Notes: generated by a model from the letters alone, not told the origin. Numbered from the stretch's first letter, positions 1-9,508 are shown. The stretch: 64,000 bases of DNA from Tenacibaculum sp. 190524A05c (GCF_964036595.1 NZ_OZ038523.1:1804501-1868500), one strand, 5' to 3'. Translations and numbers: made by a program.

Positions 1-1265
1 ACCTCTGTAATATGTTCATTTCTAAAATTAACAGCCTTAGAATACAAATTATCTTGTATATCGTTTAATAATTGAGCTATGTATTCAACAACATTATCTT
101 GAGAGACTGTTTCTTTCTCAAAAGTATCTCTTCTCGCAACCTCTACAGTACCATTTTCTAAATCTCTTTTACCAATAGCTACTCTTACTGGAACACCTTT
201 TAATTCATACTCTGCAAACTTTGCTCCAGGTCGCATTGTATCTCTATCATCAAACTTTACTGATATTCCTTTAGCTTTAAGAGCTTTAATAACTCCTTCT
301 AACTTTTCAAATATTGCATTCAATTGCTCTTCTCCTTTATAAATTGGAACAATAACAACCTGAATCGGTGCTAATTTTGGAGGTAAAACCAATCCTGCAT
401 CATCAGAATGCGTCATAATCAACCCACCTATTAATCGTGTAGACACCCCCCAAGAAGTTGCCCATACATGTTCTTGTTTTCCTTCTTTAGAAGTATATTT
501 TACATCAAAAGCTTTTGCAAAATTCTGTCCTAAAAAGTGAGAAGTTCCTGCTTGTAATGCTTTCCCATCTTGCATTAAAGCTTCGATGGTATAGGTATCA
601 TCCGCACCTGCAAAACGCTCGCTTTCTGATTTTGCTCCACGAACCACTGGCATTGCCATAAACTCCTCAGCAAATGTTGCGTATACTTCTTGCATTTGTT
701 TAGCTTCTTGAACAGCTTCTTCTTTTGTTGCATGAGCAGTATGACCTTCTTGCCATAAAAACTCAGCGGTTCTTAAAAACAAACGAGTTCTCATCTCCCA
801 TCTTACAACATTAGCCCATTGATTTATTAATAACGGTAAATCTCTATGTGATTGAATCCATCCTCGATAAGTATTCCAAATTATTGCTTCCGAAGTAGGT
901 CTTACAACTAATTCTTCTTCCAATTTCGCATTAGGATCAACTCTTAACTTCCCTTCTTTTTCAGGATCATTTTGAAGACGATAATGTGTAACTACCGCAC
1001 ACTCTTTAGCAAAGCCTTCTGCATTTTTCTCTTCTGCTTCGAATAAACTTTTAGGAACAAAAAGTGGAAAATATGCGTTTTGATGTCCAGTTTCCTTGAA
1101 CATTCTATCTAATTCTGCTTGCATTTTTTCCCAAATTGCAAAACCATATGGCTTTATCACCATACAACCTCTTACCGCTGAAGTCTCAGCTAAATCAGCC
1201 TTTACAACTAATTCATTATACCATTTTGAATAATCTTCAGACCTTTTTGTTAAATGTTTACTCAT
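1..1265 (-). CDS. proS: Prolyl-tRNA synthetase, 3' part cut by window edge
   Basis: Charges tRNA-Pro with proline in the cytoplasm. The reading frame is open from an ATG at 1265 down to base 1, giving about 421 residues. Translation by eye shows class II synthetase signatures: a motif 1 region [11 protein letters not shown], a motif 2 region with RPTSEAIIW and [19 protein letters not shown], and a motif 3 region with SWGVSTR. The start of the anticodon-binding domain ([13 protein letters not shown]) follows. The layout matches the archaeal/eukaryotic-like ProRS form of about 490 residues, so roughly 70 C-terminal residues lie outside the window. A good promoter lies just upstream. Identity is near certain. 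Confidence 0.96.
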   Translation of the reverse strand, partial: MSKHLTKRSEDYSKWYNELVVKADLAETSAVRGCMVIKPYGFAIWEKMQAELDRMFKETGHQNAYFPLFVPKSLFEAEEKNAEGFAKECAVVTHYRLQNDPEKEGKLRVDPNAKLEEELVVRPTSEAIIWNTYRGWIQSHRDLPLLINQWANVVRWEMRTRLFLRTAEFLWQEGHTAHATKEEAVQEAKQMQEVYATFAEEFMAMPVVRGAKSESERFAGADDTYTIEALMQDGKALQAGTSHFLGQNFAKAFDVKYTSKEGKQEHVWATSWGVSTRLIGGLIMTHSDDAGLVLPPKLAPIQVVIVPIYKGEEQLNAIFEKLEGVIKALKAKGISVKFDDRDTMRPGAKFAEYELKGVPVRVAIGKRDLENGTVEVARRDTFEKETVSQDNVVEYIAQLLNDIQDNLYSKAVNFRNEHITE

Positions 1266-1317
1266 GATTGAAAGTTTGGCACAAAAATTGCAGTTTTTTA
1301 TGCGTAAATTATGTGTG

Positions 1318-1349
1318 CAAAACTACAATAAAGTTGCGTATTTTTACAA
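1318..1349 (-). promoter_or_regulatory. Promoter of proS
   Basis: On the minus strand a -7 element TAGTTTTG (1318-1325) fits the Bacteroidota consensus TAnnTTTG, and a TTG at 1347-1349 sits 21 bases upstream as a -33 element. The predicted start of transcription is near 1312, about 45 bases before the proS ATG. This is a motif match only. Confidence 0.6.
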
Positions 1350-1412
1350 TAGTTTATTTTTTTTGCACAAGTTAACTTACTTAGTGTATTAACAAATTAA
1401 AAGAGATCGGAT

Positions 1413-2531
1413 ATGAAACCACATTACACCAAAACCAAACTTCCACTTTATTTCTTATCATTACTTGTGGTAACTACTTTAGTTTCATGCTCAACTACAC
1501 AAACAGTTGCTGGTAGTGATGATGGTATTTATGCAGATGATTCAGAACAACCTCAAAGAAGAGTTGTAGTTCAAGATACTGATAGAGAATACAAAGATTA
1601 TAATGAAAACTATTTCACGAAAGAACTCGAACGTCTAGATGTATTAAACGGAACAGATATCATTACAGATATCGAAAGCTATCAATCGGAGGATTATGAT
1701 TTTGAGGAAACTGAAGAAGAAGATCCTGAAACACAAATTAATTATAATAGTGAAAATGCTCCATGGGGTTACGATTCAGACTCTGATGTAGTTATTAATA
1801 TAAATACTGTTCCTCGTTATCGTTTGGGATGGAACTTCAACACTTATTGGGGAGATCCTTATTGGGACGGACCATTAGGTTGGAACAATTGGGGATACAA
1901 CCCATGGTGGAACCCATATAACAATGTTGCCTGGGGTTGGGGATGGAACAACTGGGGCTGGGGATGGAATAATGGATTTTATTGCCCACCAGGATATTAC
2001 GGCTTAGGATACAGAAATGGATTTTACAGAAATCGTTTAGGATTTTATAATAATAGATATTATAGAAATGGTATTTACGGAAGAAATACATTAGCTTCAA
2101 ATAGAAGAGCATATAGCAGAAATACAAATCGTGCAATCAGCAGAAGATCTTCTAATGTATACAGAAGAAACAATCGTCAAGTTTCAAGAACGAGAACAAA
2201 TGGTCGTAGGATTTCAAGAAATGGTCGATATAGCAGAATACGAAACTCTAATAGTTCAAGAGTAGGCAGAAGAGATGGTGTAACAAGAGGTAAACCAACC
2301 AATAACGCAAGGATTAGAAAGTACAAATCTTCTAGAACAAGAAGCAGCGGAAACTCTTCAAGAAGAAACTATTCTAATAATAGAAGTAATTCAAGAAGTA
2401 GAAATTATTCTGGAAGTAGAAGCAGTAGAAGTTCTTCAAGAGGTTATTCTTCAGGAAGTAGAAGCTCAAGAAGTTTTTCATCAGGGAGAAGTTCTTCAAG
2501 AAGCTCTAGAAGCTCAGGAAGAAGAAGATAA
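1413..2531 (+). CDS. Low-complexity lipoprotein with Trp/Gly/Asn-rich core and Arg/Ser-rich tail
   Basis: 372 residues, function unknown. A lipoprotein signal peptide ends in LVSC with the lipidated cysteine at residue 26, so the product is exported and membrane anchored. Three compositional zones follow. Residues 35-120 are acidic, about 120-220 are dense in W, G, N, Y and P (repeats such as WGWNN), and about 225-372 are almost all R, S, N and G. The strongly basic tail could bind nucleic acid, polysaccharide or the acidic zone, but this is inference from composition. It lies between divergent proS and the FadL-like gene, 43 bases before the latter, so the two may be co-transcribed. Confidence 0.8.
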   Translation: MKPHYTKTKLPLYFLSLLVVTTLVSCSTTQTVAGSDDGIYADDSEQPQRRVVVQDTDREYKDYNENYFTKELERLDVLNGTDIITDIESYQSEDYDFEETEEEDPETQINYNSENAPWGYDSDSDVVININTVPRYRLGWNFNTYWGDPYWDGPLGWNNWGYNPWWNPYNNVAWGWGWNNWGWGWNNGFYCPPGYYGLGYRNGFYRNRLGFYNNRYYRNGIYGRNTLASNRRAYSRNTNRAISRRSSNVYRRNNRQVSRTRTNGRRISRNGRYSRIRNSNSSRVGRRDGVTRGKPTNNARIRKYKSSRTRSSGNSSRRNYSNNRSNSRSRNYSGSRSSRSSSRGYSSGSRSSRSFSSGRSSSRSSRSSGRRR

Positions 2532-2574
2532 TAACTGATTTTACTTAGTTCACAAAAGAAATTTAGCATTAAAC

Positions 2575-3936
2575 ATGAAACGAATTTTATTACTCGTAGC
2601 TTTGGCTACTACGATACTTACGTCCTATTCTCAAGCATTAGATTATAATGACTTAGGACTATTATTTTCAAAGGATAACACAAACGGAACTGCAAGATTC
2701 AATGCAATGTCAGGAGCATTTGGAGCTTTAGGAAGTGATCTTTCATCAACAGACATTAACCCTGCAGGAGCAGCAGTAGCAAGAGATAGTAAATTCTCTG
2801 TTACTCTTTCGAATAGAAATGCAAATTTGGATGTTAATTATTATGGTAACACGAATAATTTGCAAGATGAATATTTTAATATTTCTCAAGCAGGTGGAAT
2901 ATTTGTATTTGACATTGATAATTCAAATTCAAGCTGGAACAGATTTGCTTTTACATTTAACTATAAAATGAAAGCAGATTTTGACAACCTGTATTCAGGA
3001 AGAGGAAATAGTAATTTTCTTTTTTATGATCAACATATAGGAGACACTAATTCTCCTGTCAATATTTTCGATGGATCTATAGAGCAATCTTTCTCTAATG
3101 AAACCAGAGGTTTAAACAGTGTATTTAATATTGGTATTTCTGCTGTACATGATAACAAGTTATTTGTAGGAGCATCACTTAAATTTCACAACTTAGAATT
3201 CAGAGAAAGATCTTTCTTAACAGAAATGAACGATGATGTAAATGGAAATATTTTAGAAGTTGAAGATTTTAGAGAGCGTTTTATTGAAGGAAATGGTTTT
3301 TCATTTAATCTTGGTTTCATATACAAACTGAATAAATTTATTCGTCTTGGAGCTTCTTATGAATCACCAACTTGGTATCAAGAAGTTATTGAAGAAAGAG
3401 CTGGATCATTAACTATGTTTGATGTAAATAATTTAGGAATTACCGGTGTAGAAGATCGTTTCTTCGAAGGACCATACTCATTAAGATTTACAACTCCGAG
3501 TAGGCTAACAGCCAGTGGAGCTTTAGTATTTGGAAAACAAGGATTAATAAGTGTTGATTACACATACAAAGATTTTCAAAATTTCAAATACAGAGAAGTA
3601 GATCAAGAATTACAGGATGCAAATCAATTCTTTAGAACTGATTTTAGAGCTACTCAAAAATTAAGTGTTGGTACGGAGTGGAGATTTGATAGAGTGAGTT
3701 TAAGAGGTGGTTATTCTTATGAATTAGATCCAAATTTAGTTGTAGGAGGAAATACTAATAAAGATAACATTAGAGCTTTCTCGGCAGGTTTAGGTTATAA
3801 TTTTGGAAATACTAAAATCGATTTATCATACCAACAATCTGAAAACAGACAATTTTACTCATTATATAATACAGGAGACATAAATATTGATAATAACATT
3901 TCAGTAGTTGCTGCAACTGTTACATTCAGTTTATAA
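2575..3936 (+). CDS. Outer membrane transport protein, OmpP1/FadL/TodX-like
   Basis: 453 residues with a signal peptide (about residues 1-20, cleavage after YSQA). The mature start shows the features of the FadL family: a short hatch-like region, then NGTARFNAMSGAFGALGSD and the STDINPAGAA block, as in many flavobacterial OmpP1 proteins often labelled hemin receptor. The rest alternates aromatic and polar residues as in beta strands and ends in VAATVTFSL, a typical last strand with a C-terminal hydrophobic residue. It should sit in the outer membrane and let hydrophobic compounds through; the substrate cannot be told. A strong terminator follows. Confidence 0.85.
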   Translation: MKRILLLVALATTILTSYSQALDYNDLGLLFSKDNTNGTARFNAMSGAFGALGSDLSSTDINPAGAAVARDSKFSVTLSNRNANLDVNYYGNTNNLQDEYFNISQAGGIFVFDIDNSNSSWNRFAFTFNYKMKADFDNLYSGRGNSNFLFYDQHIGDTNSPVNIFDGSIEQSFSNETRGLNSVFNIGISAVHDNKLFVGASLKFHNLEFRERSFLTEMNDDVNGNILEVEDFRERFIEGNGFSFNLGFIYKLNKFIRLGASYESPTWYQEVIEERAGSLTMFDVNNLGITGVEDRFFEGPYSLRFTTPSRLTASGALVFGKQGLISVDYTYKDFQNFKYREVDQELQDANQFFRTDFRATQKLSVGTEWRFDRVSLRGGYSYELDPNLVVGGNTNKDNIRAFSAGLGYNFGNTKIDLSYQQSENRQFYSLYNTGDINIDNNISVVAATVTFSL

Positions 3937-3962
3937 GAATTAATTGGGGATTTTTTATATAA

Positions 3963-4008
3963 AGCCTCTTAGGTGTAAAGATAACTTACAATACCTAAGA
4001 GGTCTTTT
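3963..4008 (+). terminator. Rho-independent terminator after the FadL-like gene
   Basis: CCTCTTAGGT (3965-3974) pairs perfectly with ACCTAAGAGG (3993-4002) across an 18-base loop and is followed by a run of T. It separates the outer membrane gene from the nfu operon. Confidence 0.8.
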
Positions 4009-4030
4009 TTATTTAATCACTTTTTTACTG

Positions 4031-4038
4031 TAATTTTG
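4031..4038 (+). promoter_or_regulatory. Promoter -7 element of the nfu-menG-porT operon
   Basis: TAATTTTG matches TAnnTTTG and lies 16 bases before the nfu ATG, so the leader would be very short. No clear -33 TTG was found. Confidence 0.5.
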
Positions 4039-4054
4039 TACCTCATTTTTATTT

Positions 4055-4951
4055 ATGGAAAATATTAAAATTCAGATACAAGAAACTAACAATAATTCAA
4101 TTATAAAATTTGTTAGTAATACGATATTAATTAATGGAGGTAGCTTTGAATTCAATAATATTGATGAAGCTAAATCTTCTCCTCTAGCACAACAACTATT
4201 TTATTTACCATTCGTAAAAAAAGTTTTTGTAACTGCAAACTTTATTGCAATTCAAAGATTTGATATTGTAGAATGGTCAGATGTTCAAGAGGAAGTCAAA
4301 GAACAGATTGAAGCTTATGTTAATAGTGGAAATTCTGTTATAACAGAACAAGAAGCTAAAAAAGACGCTATAGAAGTTTACGCCGAAGTTACACCGAACC
4401 CAGCTGTGATGAAGTTTGGTACAAATAAAGCGTTAACACAAACCGATGTTGAACTAAAAAATATTGAAGAAGCCAGTAAATCTTCTCCATTAGCTCAAGC
4501 TTTGTTTAGTTTCCCTTTTGTTAAGGAAGTATTTATTTCAGAAAACTACATTTCTGTATCAAAATACGACGTGGTAGAGTGGAATGAAGTGTATCAAGAA
4601 ATCAGAACTTTTATTAGACAGTATTTACAAGATGGAAAAACAATTATTTCTAATCTACCTGTTGAAGAAAAGAAAACTGAAGTAAAAACAGTTAAAACTG
4701 AAAATCTAGATGAAACTTCAACTAAGATTATTGAAATTTTAGATGAATATATAAAACCAGCTGTAGCTTCTGATGGTGGAAATATTGCTTTTCATGATTA
4801 CAATTCAGAAACTAAGAAAGTTAGTGTAATTTTACAAGGCGCTTGTAGTGGATGTCCTTCTTCAACAATTACATTGAAGAATGGAATAGAAACCATGTTA
4901 AAAGAAATGTTACCTAACCAAATTAACGAAGTAATCGCTATAAATGGATAA
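4055..4951 (+). CDS. nfu: NifU-family iron-sulfur scaffold with duplicated N-terminal domain
   Basis: 298 residues. Two homologous Nfu N-terminal domains lie in tandem, about residues 1-95 and 110-200; both contain the SSPLAQ.LF..PFVK block and a following VEW motif. A linker leads to the C-terminal NifU domain (about 220-298) with the cluster-binding cysteines C264 and C267 in GACSGCPSS. The protein would carry an Fe-S cluster and pass it to cytoplasmic apoproteins. The duplicated N-terminal domain is seen directly and, to my knowledge, is usual in Flavobacteriaceae. Its end overlaps menG by 8 bases, indicating translational coupling. Confidence 0.92.
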   Translation: MENIKIQIQETNNNSIIKFVSNTILINGGSFEFNNIDEAKSSPLAQQLFYLPFVKKVFVTANFIAIQRFDIVEWSDVQEEVKEQIEAYVNSGNSVITEQEAKKDAIEVYAEVTPNPAVMKFGTNKALTQTDVELKNIEEASKSSPLAQALFSFPFVKEVFISENYISVSKYDVVEWNEVYQEIRTFIRQYLQDGKTIISNLPVEEKKTEVKTVKTENLDETSTKIIEILDEYIKPAVASDGGNIAFHDYNSETKKVSVILQGACSGCPSSTITLKNGIETMLKEMLPNQINEVIAING

Positions 4952-5672
4952 GCAAATTAAACCTTACAAAGATTCTGAGCTAGGAAAAAAAGAGCAAGTT
5001 GCGCATATGTTTGACAACATATCCAAAAATTACGACGGTTTAAATCGAGTTATCTCTTTGGGTATTGATGTAAGCTGGAGAAAAAAGGTGGTAAAACTTG
5101 TTTCTGAAAACAATCCTAAACAAATTCTTGATATTGCTACAGGAACTGGAGATCTTGCTTTAATGATGGCCGAATTAAATCCTGACAAAATAGTTGGATT
5201 AGACATTTCTCCTGGAATGCTTGAGGTTGGAAAACAAAAGATAAACAAAGCAAAGCTATCAGATAAAATAGAAATGGTAGTTGGGGATAGTGAGAATATT
5301 CCTTTTGAAGACAACACATTCGATGCTATAACAGTTTCATTTGGAGTTAGGAATTTCGAAAATCTAGATAAAGGGTTACAGGAAATTCATCGTGTTTTAA
5401 AACCTGGAGGGAAATTTGTTGTTTTAGAAACTTCAAATCCTACTAAATTCCCTTTTAAGCAGGGTTATAAATTATACACAAATATTTTCCTTCCAATAGT
5501 TGGAAAATTATTCTCAAAAGATAAAGTTGCTTATTCATATCTATCTAAAAGTGCAAATTCTTTTCCATTTGGTGAAGCTTTCAACAATATTTTAACCAAA
5601 AATGGGTTTAAGAATGCAGATAGTTTACCAGTTACTTTCGGAGTAGCTTCAATTTATACATCAACAAAATAA
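4944..5672 (+). CDS. menG: Demethylmenaquinone methyltransferase
   Basis: 242 residues of the UbiE/MenG family; methylates demethylmenaquinone with S-adenosylmethionine as the last step of menaquinone synthesis. The family N-terminus with [24 protein letters not shown] is present. The SAM-binding glycine motif [13 protein letters not shown] lies near residue 52, and the later block [15 protein letters not shown] and [13 protein letters not shown] fit well. The organism should rely on menaquinone, so menG is preferred over ubiE. It overlaps nfu by 8 bases and is followed after one base by porT. Confidence 0.94.
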   Translation: MDKQIKPYKDSELGKKEQVAHMFDNISKNYDGLNRVISLGIDVSWRKKVVKLVSENNPKQILDIATGTGDLALMMAELNPDKIVGLDISPGMLEVGKQKINKAKLSDKIEMVVGDSENIPFEDNTFDAITVSFGVRNFENLDKGLQEIHRVLKPGGKFVVLETSNPTKFPFKQGYKLYTNIFLPIVGKLFSKDKVAYSYLSKSANSFPFGEAFNNILTKNGFKNADSLPVTFGVASIYTSTK

Positions 5673-5673
5673 T

Positions 5674-6369
5674 ATGCAAAAGACGTTTTTTATTTCTGTT
5701 TGTTTACTGTTTATGTCGTGGAGTATTCTTGCTCAACGCGAAAGAGTTGAAAACTTACCTAGTTTCGATAAACGTAGAATTCACTACGGTTTTTATTTAG
5801 GATTAAATACAAATGGTTTTAAGGTAGAATACAAACCAAGTGTTTTTCCAAATGCAGAAATAGAAGTTGAATCTGAAGTAGGATTCAATGTTGGTTTAAT
5901 TGCGGATTTAAAACTTCATAATAATATTAATCTTCGTTTTGAACCAGGATTAATTTCAAACACAAAGGTTTTACGTTTTAAACATGTTACGACAGGTCAA
6001 GACGTGCGAGAAGTAGGGAACACATATTTACACTTACCTTTTATTTTTAAATTCAGTACAAATCGTTTAAATAACGTTAGGCCATATGTATTAGGAGGAG
6101 CGTCATTTGATTATAATTTCTCAAGTAACGAAAGTAATCAAAATGATAATTTTGGCGGACAGTTTAGACAAAATGCAAGTAATCTAATGTATGAAGTTGG
6201 AGTAGGTATAGATTTATATCTACCATACTTTAAATTCTCTCCTTCAATTAGAGGAATCTTTTCAATTACAAATGAGGTAAAATACGATGAAAGAACTCCA
6301 AGTCAATGGACAGACCCTATTGCTTTTATGGGGACAAGAGGAATCTTTCTACACCTATCATTTGAATAA
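5674..6369 (+). CDS. porT: PorT/SprT, type IX secretion system membrane protein
   Basis: 231 residues with a signal peptide (cleavage near ILAQ) and an outer-membrane beta-barrel character: alternating strands, repeated LRFEPGL, PYVLGGASFDYNF and PSIRGIFS-like segments. PorT (SprT in gliding flavobacteria) is needed for the Bacteroidota type IX secretion system and is characteristically encoded right after ubiE/menG, as here with a 1-base gap. The assignment rests on length, family sequence and this synteny. The other T9SS genes are not in the window. A hairpin follows the stop. Confidence 0.88.
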   Translation: MQKTFFISVCLLFMSWSILAQRERVENLPSFDKRRIHYGFYLGLNTNGFKVEYKPSVFPNAEIEVESEVGFNVGLIADLKLHNNINLRFEPGLISNTKVLRFKHVTTGQDVREVGNTYLHLPFIFKFSTNRLNNVRPYVLGGASFDYNFSSNESNQNDNFGGQFRQNASNLMYEVGVGIDLYLPYFKFSPSIRGIFSITNEVKYDERTPSQWTDPIAFMGTRGIFLHLSFE

Positions 6370-6402
6370 AGAAACATCACAAATTTATTGTATATAAAGA
6401 AT

Positions 6403-6426
6403 AGAGCCGCTTAAATAAGCGGCTCT
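6403..6426. terminator. Palindromic hairpin after porT, usable by both strands
   Basis: AGAGCCGCTTA (6403-6413) pairs perfectly with TAAGCGGCTCT (6416-6426). On the plus strand it would end the nfu-menG-porT transcript. On the minus strand it would end the downstream RNA unit described at 6403-6480. The T-tracts on both sides are weak, so efficiency is uncertain. Confidence 0.6.
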
Positions 6427-6480
6427 CGTTATTAACATGTATGGTATAAATGACGTCCCCCCAGATACCAATTAACCATA
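6403..6480 (-). ncRNA. Candidate small RNA unit B with GGGGGGAC loop
   Basis: Read on the minus strand, TGGTAT (6465-6470) pairs with ATACCA (6442-6447) and closes a 17-base loop holding CTGGGGGGACGTC. About 15 bases further on is the 11-bp terminator-like hairpin at 6426-6403. The order G-rich-loop hairpin then terminator-like hairpin is the same as in unit A about 75 bases upstream. No open frame or promoter motif of its own was seen, so it may be read through from unit A or be a processing product. The family is not recognised. Confidence 0.4.
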
Positions 6481-6545
6481 TATATACTTTAAGACACATG
6501 TTTTTTAAATAAGTCACAAGAAATTATATTTTTTTTAGAATGCAC

Positions 6546-6690
6546 AAAAAAAAGAGCTAGTTAAACTAGCCCTTTTATGAGTTGCCCACTACGCAACCCT
6601 GTAGATAGAAGTCCCCCGAAATCTACCAAATAAATTATTATCGCAAATACTTAATATTTAAAGTATTTTAATTGAATGCATTATAATGTA
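6546..6690 (-). ncRNA. Candidate small RNA unit A with GGGGGAC loop and strong terminator
   Basis: On the minus strand GTAGAT (6621-6626) pairs with ATCTAC (6601-6606), displaying a 14-base loop TTCGGGGGACTTCT. A second hairpin GTTGC/GCAAC (6597-6581) with loop GTAGTGG follows. A terminator stem of GGGCTAG (6572-6566) and CTAGCTC (6560-6554), with a run of eight T, comes last. A TATATTTG motif at 6698-6705 would start transcription near 6690, giving about 145 nt; the 5' end is inferred. It begins only about 40 bases after the MscS-like stop codon, so a 3' UTR-derived RNA is the main alternative. Rfam families such as Flavo-1 were not testable here. Confidence 0.5.
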
Positions 6691-6725
6691 AACTTTACAA
6701 ATATATATATTTTTTATTAGTAAAA

Positions 6726-7532
6726 TTACTTTTTAATAATAATTATATTATCTACCACTTCTTTGATTGGTAAAATCACTTCTCCATCCGAAGTTTTAAT
6801 CGTAAAACAGATATTATCAATCGCTAAAACCTGACCTTCAACATCGCCAATTTTAACCTTTGCACCAATAGCTATATTTCTCCTTGAGTAGTAACCAAAA
6901 AGTAAACGAGCTACTGCATCTCTAGCCCCTAAACCAAACGCTATGGTAAAAGCAGCTAAAATAGAACCTATTATTAAAGTTAAATTACTTTTAATTAATG
7001 ACGTATCTATTTCTGCAGCATCTAGAGCGGTTATGGAAAGAAAAACCACAATTAAATAAAATGCAATATTTCCTACAACATTACCACCACTAATTTCAAG
7101 AGACTTGAACATTCCTTGAATTGCCTTTTTTACCATAGTACCCAAATAAGCACCACCAGCGAATATACATAGTGCTTTAATCAAACTTGGTAAATAAGCA
7201 AAGAAACTCCTCAATCCATCTGAAACGAATGTTAGCCCAAATATACTTGAACCAGCCATTACGAAAATTAGAATCAATAACCACTTTAATACACCTAATA
7301 TCACATTGGTTAAAACAATATTAATTGTTGTATCACCAAAAATTTTAGTCTCACTTAATTTCTCTGACCATTGATCTATTTTAGTTTTAGCCAAGACCTT
7401 TTTAACTATTTTTAATAAGATTTTGGTGAATAACCATGCAAAAATTAAAAACCCTAAAAACTTAAAAACTGAAGGAATTACATTCTTTATTTCAGTTAAT
7501 ATCTCTTCGAAAGGTTGCATTAATTCATTCAT
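6726..7532 (-). CDS. MscS-like small-conductance mechanosensitive channel
   Basis: 268 residues with four to five hydrophobic helices: about residues 20-45, 68-95, 100-125, 150-170 and a glycine/alanine-rich helix near 180-205 ending in AFGLGARDAVARLLFGYY. That last helix and the following RRNIAIGAKVKIGDVEGQVLAID fit the pore helix and the beta domain of MscS. The usual C-terminal alpha/beta vestibule is missing, so this is a short form. It should open on membrane tension in the inner membrane. It follows the 75-residue protein by 28 bases and the ECF sigma gene, likely as one operon. Confidence 0.82.
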   Translation of the reverse strand: MNELMQPFEEILTEIKNVIPSVFKFLGFLIFAWLFTKILLKIVKKVLAKTKIDQWSEKLSETKIFGDTTINIVLTNVILGVLKWLLILIFVMAGSSIFGLTFVSDGLRSFFAYLPSLIKALCIFAGGAYLGTMVKKAIQGMFKSLEISGGNVVGNIAFYLIVVFLSITALDAAEIDTSLIKSNLTLIIGSILAAFTIAFGLGARDAVARLLFGYYSRRNIAIGAKVKIGDVEGQVLAIDNICFTIKTSDGEVILPIKEVVDNIIIIKK

Positions 7533-7560
7533 ATTATATAGCTGTTTAGTTAGTATTATT

Positions 7561-7788
7561 TTATTCTTCGTCTTCCGTAATATCTAATTTATCTTCTTTC
7601 TTTTTAGCTTCAACTTCATCAGCACCACCACCTGTTAACAAGTCACCTATCGCACTAGGGTACTTAACCACGAATAAATCCGCCATATCTATAGACAGCT
7701 TTATCATAGCCACATCATTCAGTACTTTTTTCTTAAGTACCTCAGGCAACTCTTGATTGGTCAATATTTTCTTAAACGGGTTATCCAT
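7561..7788 (-). CDS. Small conserved protein of unknown function between sigma factor and MscS
   Basis: 75 residues starting MDNPFKKILTNQELPE from an ATG. It is predicted helical in the first 50 residues (VLKKKVLNDVAMIKLSIDMADLF), followed by a glycine patch LLTGGG and an acidic, lysine-rich tail ending DITEDEE. There are no membrane segments. It sits 6 bases downstream of the ECF sigma gene and 28 bases before the channel gene. The position suggests a regulator or accessory of either, for instance an anti-sigma partner, but the sequence does not show this. Confidence 0.75.
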   Translation of the reverse strand: MDNPFKKILTNQELPEVLKKKVLNDVAMIKLSIDMADLFVVKYPSAIGDLLTGGGADEVEAKKKEDKLDITEDEE

Positions 7789-7794
7789 TAATTA

Positions 7795-8367
7795 TTATAA
7801 ATCGTTATAAGCCTTTACAACTTTTTCCTTAGCTCTTTTTACACGCATTTTCACTGCGCTTTCTCCAATATCTAAAACCTCACAAATTTCTTTTATACTC
7901 ATATCATCTTGATATTTCATTAAAAGAATCATCTTATCCGAAGGATCTATGATTTGCATGGCTTTAGCCAACTTCTCAGATTTTAATTCAAATAAAGATG
8001 CATCATCTATTTCTTCAGTTTCTGCGTCTTCATCTTTAATTACATCTGTAACAACTGTCACTTTCTCATTCTTCTTTGCACTATTTCTTTGTACATAATT
8101 AACACAAAAATTATAGGTAAAAGAATATAACCAAGTAGAGAATTTTGAGCGTCCTTTGAAACTTCTAAGTTTAACAAATAATCGAACAAAGACATCGTGA
8201 GTTAAATCCTGCGCCTCTTCTTTACTTTTAGAAAAGCCATAGCATTTATTATATACTACACCAGCATACCTATCGTACAAAATAGCGAACAAATGAGTAT
8301 CATTCTTCTCGACTATTTTACGAACGAGTTCTTCGTCAGTTATGTGATCAACTTTATTGGTATTCAA
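7795..8367 (-). CDS. ECF-type RNA polymerase sigma factor
   Basis: 190 residues. Sigma region 2 is clear, with DLTHDVFVRLFVKLRSFKG and FSTWLYSFTYNFCVNYVQR (about residues 58-96). An acidic linker follows and then region 4, MILLMKYQDDMSIKEICEVLDIGESAVKMRVKRAKEK, with its helix-turn-helix. It would direct RNA polymerase to a stress-type promoter set. The start is taken as TTG at 8365-8367 because no ATG lies near the N-terminus. No membrane anti-sigma gene of the usual FecR type is adjacent; the next gene encodes a small soluble protein. Confidence 0.9.
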   Translation of the reverse strand: MNTNKVDHITDEELVRKIVEKNDTHLFAILYDRYAGVVYNKCYGFSKSKEEAQDLTHDVFVRLFVKLRSFKGRSKFSTWLYSFTYNFCVNYVQRNSAKKNEKVTVVTDVIKDEDAETEEIDDASLFELKSEKLAKAMQIIDPSDKMILLMKYQDDMSIKEICEVLDIGESAVKMRVKRAKEKVVKAYNDL

Positions 8368-8579
8368 AAGTGCTCTTTCTTATTGCTAAGTTTAGTTATA
8401 TTGTATTGAGACACAAAATCTAAGCTTAGGTCACAATTCTATTTGGTGATTTCGATAAAATTAACATATTTTAACACATCGAAAAGTTTTTTTCAAAAAA
8501 AATAAAATGTTTTGTAACATTTATGTGTAATCTAACGTATAAGTGATTGTAAAGTATCTATTAAATTAATTAAAAGCGT

Positions 8580-9443
8580 ATGAGACAACTTAAAATTACG
8601 AAACAGGTAACCAACAGAGAAACTGCCTCACTTGATAAATATTTACAGGAGATTGGAAAAGTAGACTTAATTACTGCTGATGAAGAAGTAGAGTTAGCGC
8701 AGCGAATAAAAGCGGGTGACCAAAGAGCTTTAGAAAAATTAACTAAAGCAAACTTACGTTTCGTAGTATCGGTTGCTAAACAATATCAAAACCAAGGATT
8801 AACATTACCGGATTTAATTAACGAAGGTAACCTTGGATTAATTAAAGCTGCTAAACGTTTCGATGAAACTCGTGGTTTTAAATTCATTTCTTATGCTGTA
8901 TGGTGGATTCGTCAATCGATTTTACAAGCTTTAGCAGAGCAATCACGTATCGTTCGTTTACCTCTTAATAAAATTGGATCTATTAATAAGATCAACAAGA
9001 TGTATGCTTTCTTAGAGCAAGAAAACGAAAGACCTCCAAGTGCTGAAGAGATTGCTAAGAAATTAGACATGACAGTGAGCGACGTAAAAGAATCTATGAA
9101 AAATTCAGGACGTCACGTATCTATGGACGCTCCTTTAATAGAAGGAGAAGATTCTAACTTATATGATGTATTAAATTCAGGAGAATCTCCAAATCCAGAT
9201 AAAACTTTATTACACGAATCTTTGAGAATCGAAATTAATAGAGCTCTTGAAACGTTAACTCCTCGTGAAGCTGATGTTGTAAGATTATACTTTGGATTAG
9301 GGGAACACCAACCAATGACTTTAGAAGAAATTGGAGAAACTTTCGACTTAACAAGAGAAAGAGTTCGTCAGATTAAAGAAAAGGCAATTCGTAGATTAAA
9401 ACACACATCTAGAAGTAAGATTTTAATGACTTACTTAGGATAG
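8580..9443 (+). CDS. rpoD: Primary RNA polymerase sigma factor, short Bacteroidota type
   Basis: 287 residues. It lacks the long region 1.1 and spacer of the E. coli protein. Region 1.2 begins with [17 protein letters not shown]. Region 2 has [42 protein letters not shown]. Region 3 and region 4 follow, ending in [29 protein letters not shown]. This is the housekeeping sigma factor that in this phylum recognises TAnnTTTG. It is divergent from the ECF sigma gene across 212 bases with an AT-rich leader. A perfect terminator follows. Confidence 0.95.
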   Translation: MRQLKITKQVTNRETASLDKYLQEIGKVDLITADEEVELAQRIKAGDQRALEKLTKANLRFVVSVAKQYQNQGLTLPDLINEGNLGLIKAAKRFDETRGFKFISYAVWWIRQSILQALAEQSRIVRLPLNKIGSINKINKMYAFLEQENERPPSAEEIAKKLDMTVSDVKESMKNSGRHVSMDAPLIEGEDSNLYDVLNSGESPNPDKTLLHESLRIEINRALETLTPREADVVRLYFGLGEHQPMTLEEIGETFDLTRERVRQIKEKAIRRLKHTSRSKILMTYLG

Positions 9444-9465
9444 TAAGGATTTAAATAACAATATT

Positions 9466-9501
9466 AAAACTCTCAATATTTCTATTGAGAGTTTTCTTTT
9501 T
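9466..9501 (+). terminator. Rho-independent terminator of rpoD
   Basis: A perfect 13-bp stem, AAAACTCTCAATA (9466-9478) with TATTGAGAGTTTT (9483-9495), a four-base loop and a T-tract. Confidence 0.9.
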
Positions 9502-9508
9502 TATATTG

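Larger units (their letters stand above)
6370..6725. other. Gene-free interval between porT and the MscS-like gene
   Basis: This 356-base stretch between two convergent genes has no credible open frame. It contains the two-way hairpin at 6403-6426, minus-strand candidate RNA units B (6403-6480) and A (6546-6690), and an AT-rich block at 6631-6720 with a TATATTTG motif on the minus strand. Confidence 0.8.

Noticed and set aside
1837-2136. Open frame on the minus strand inside the 1413 lipoprotein
   Set aside because: It is the opposite-strand shadow of the W/G/N-rich coding region, with no start context or known motif.
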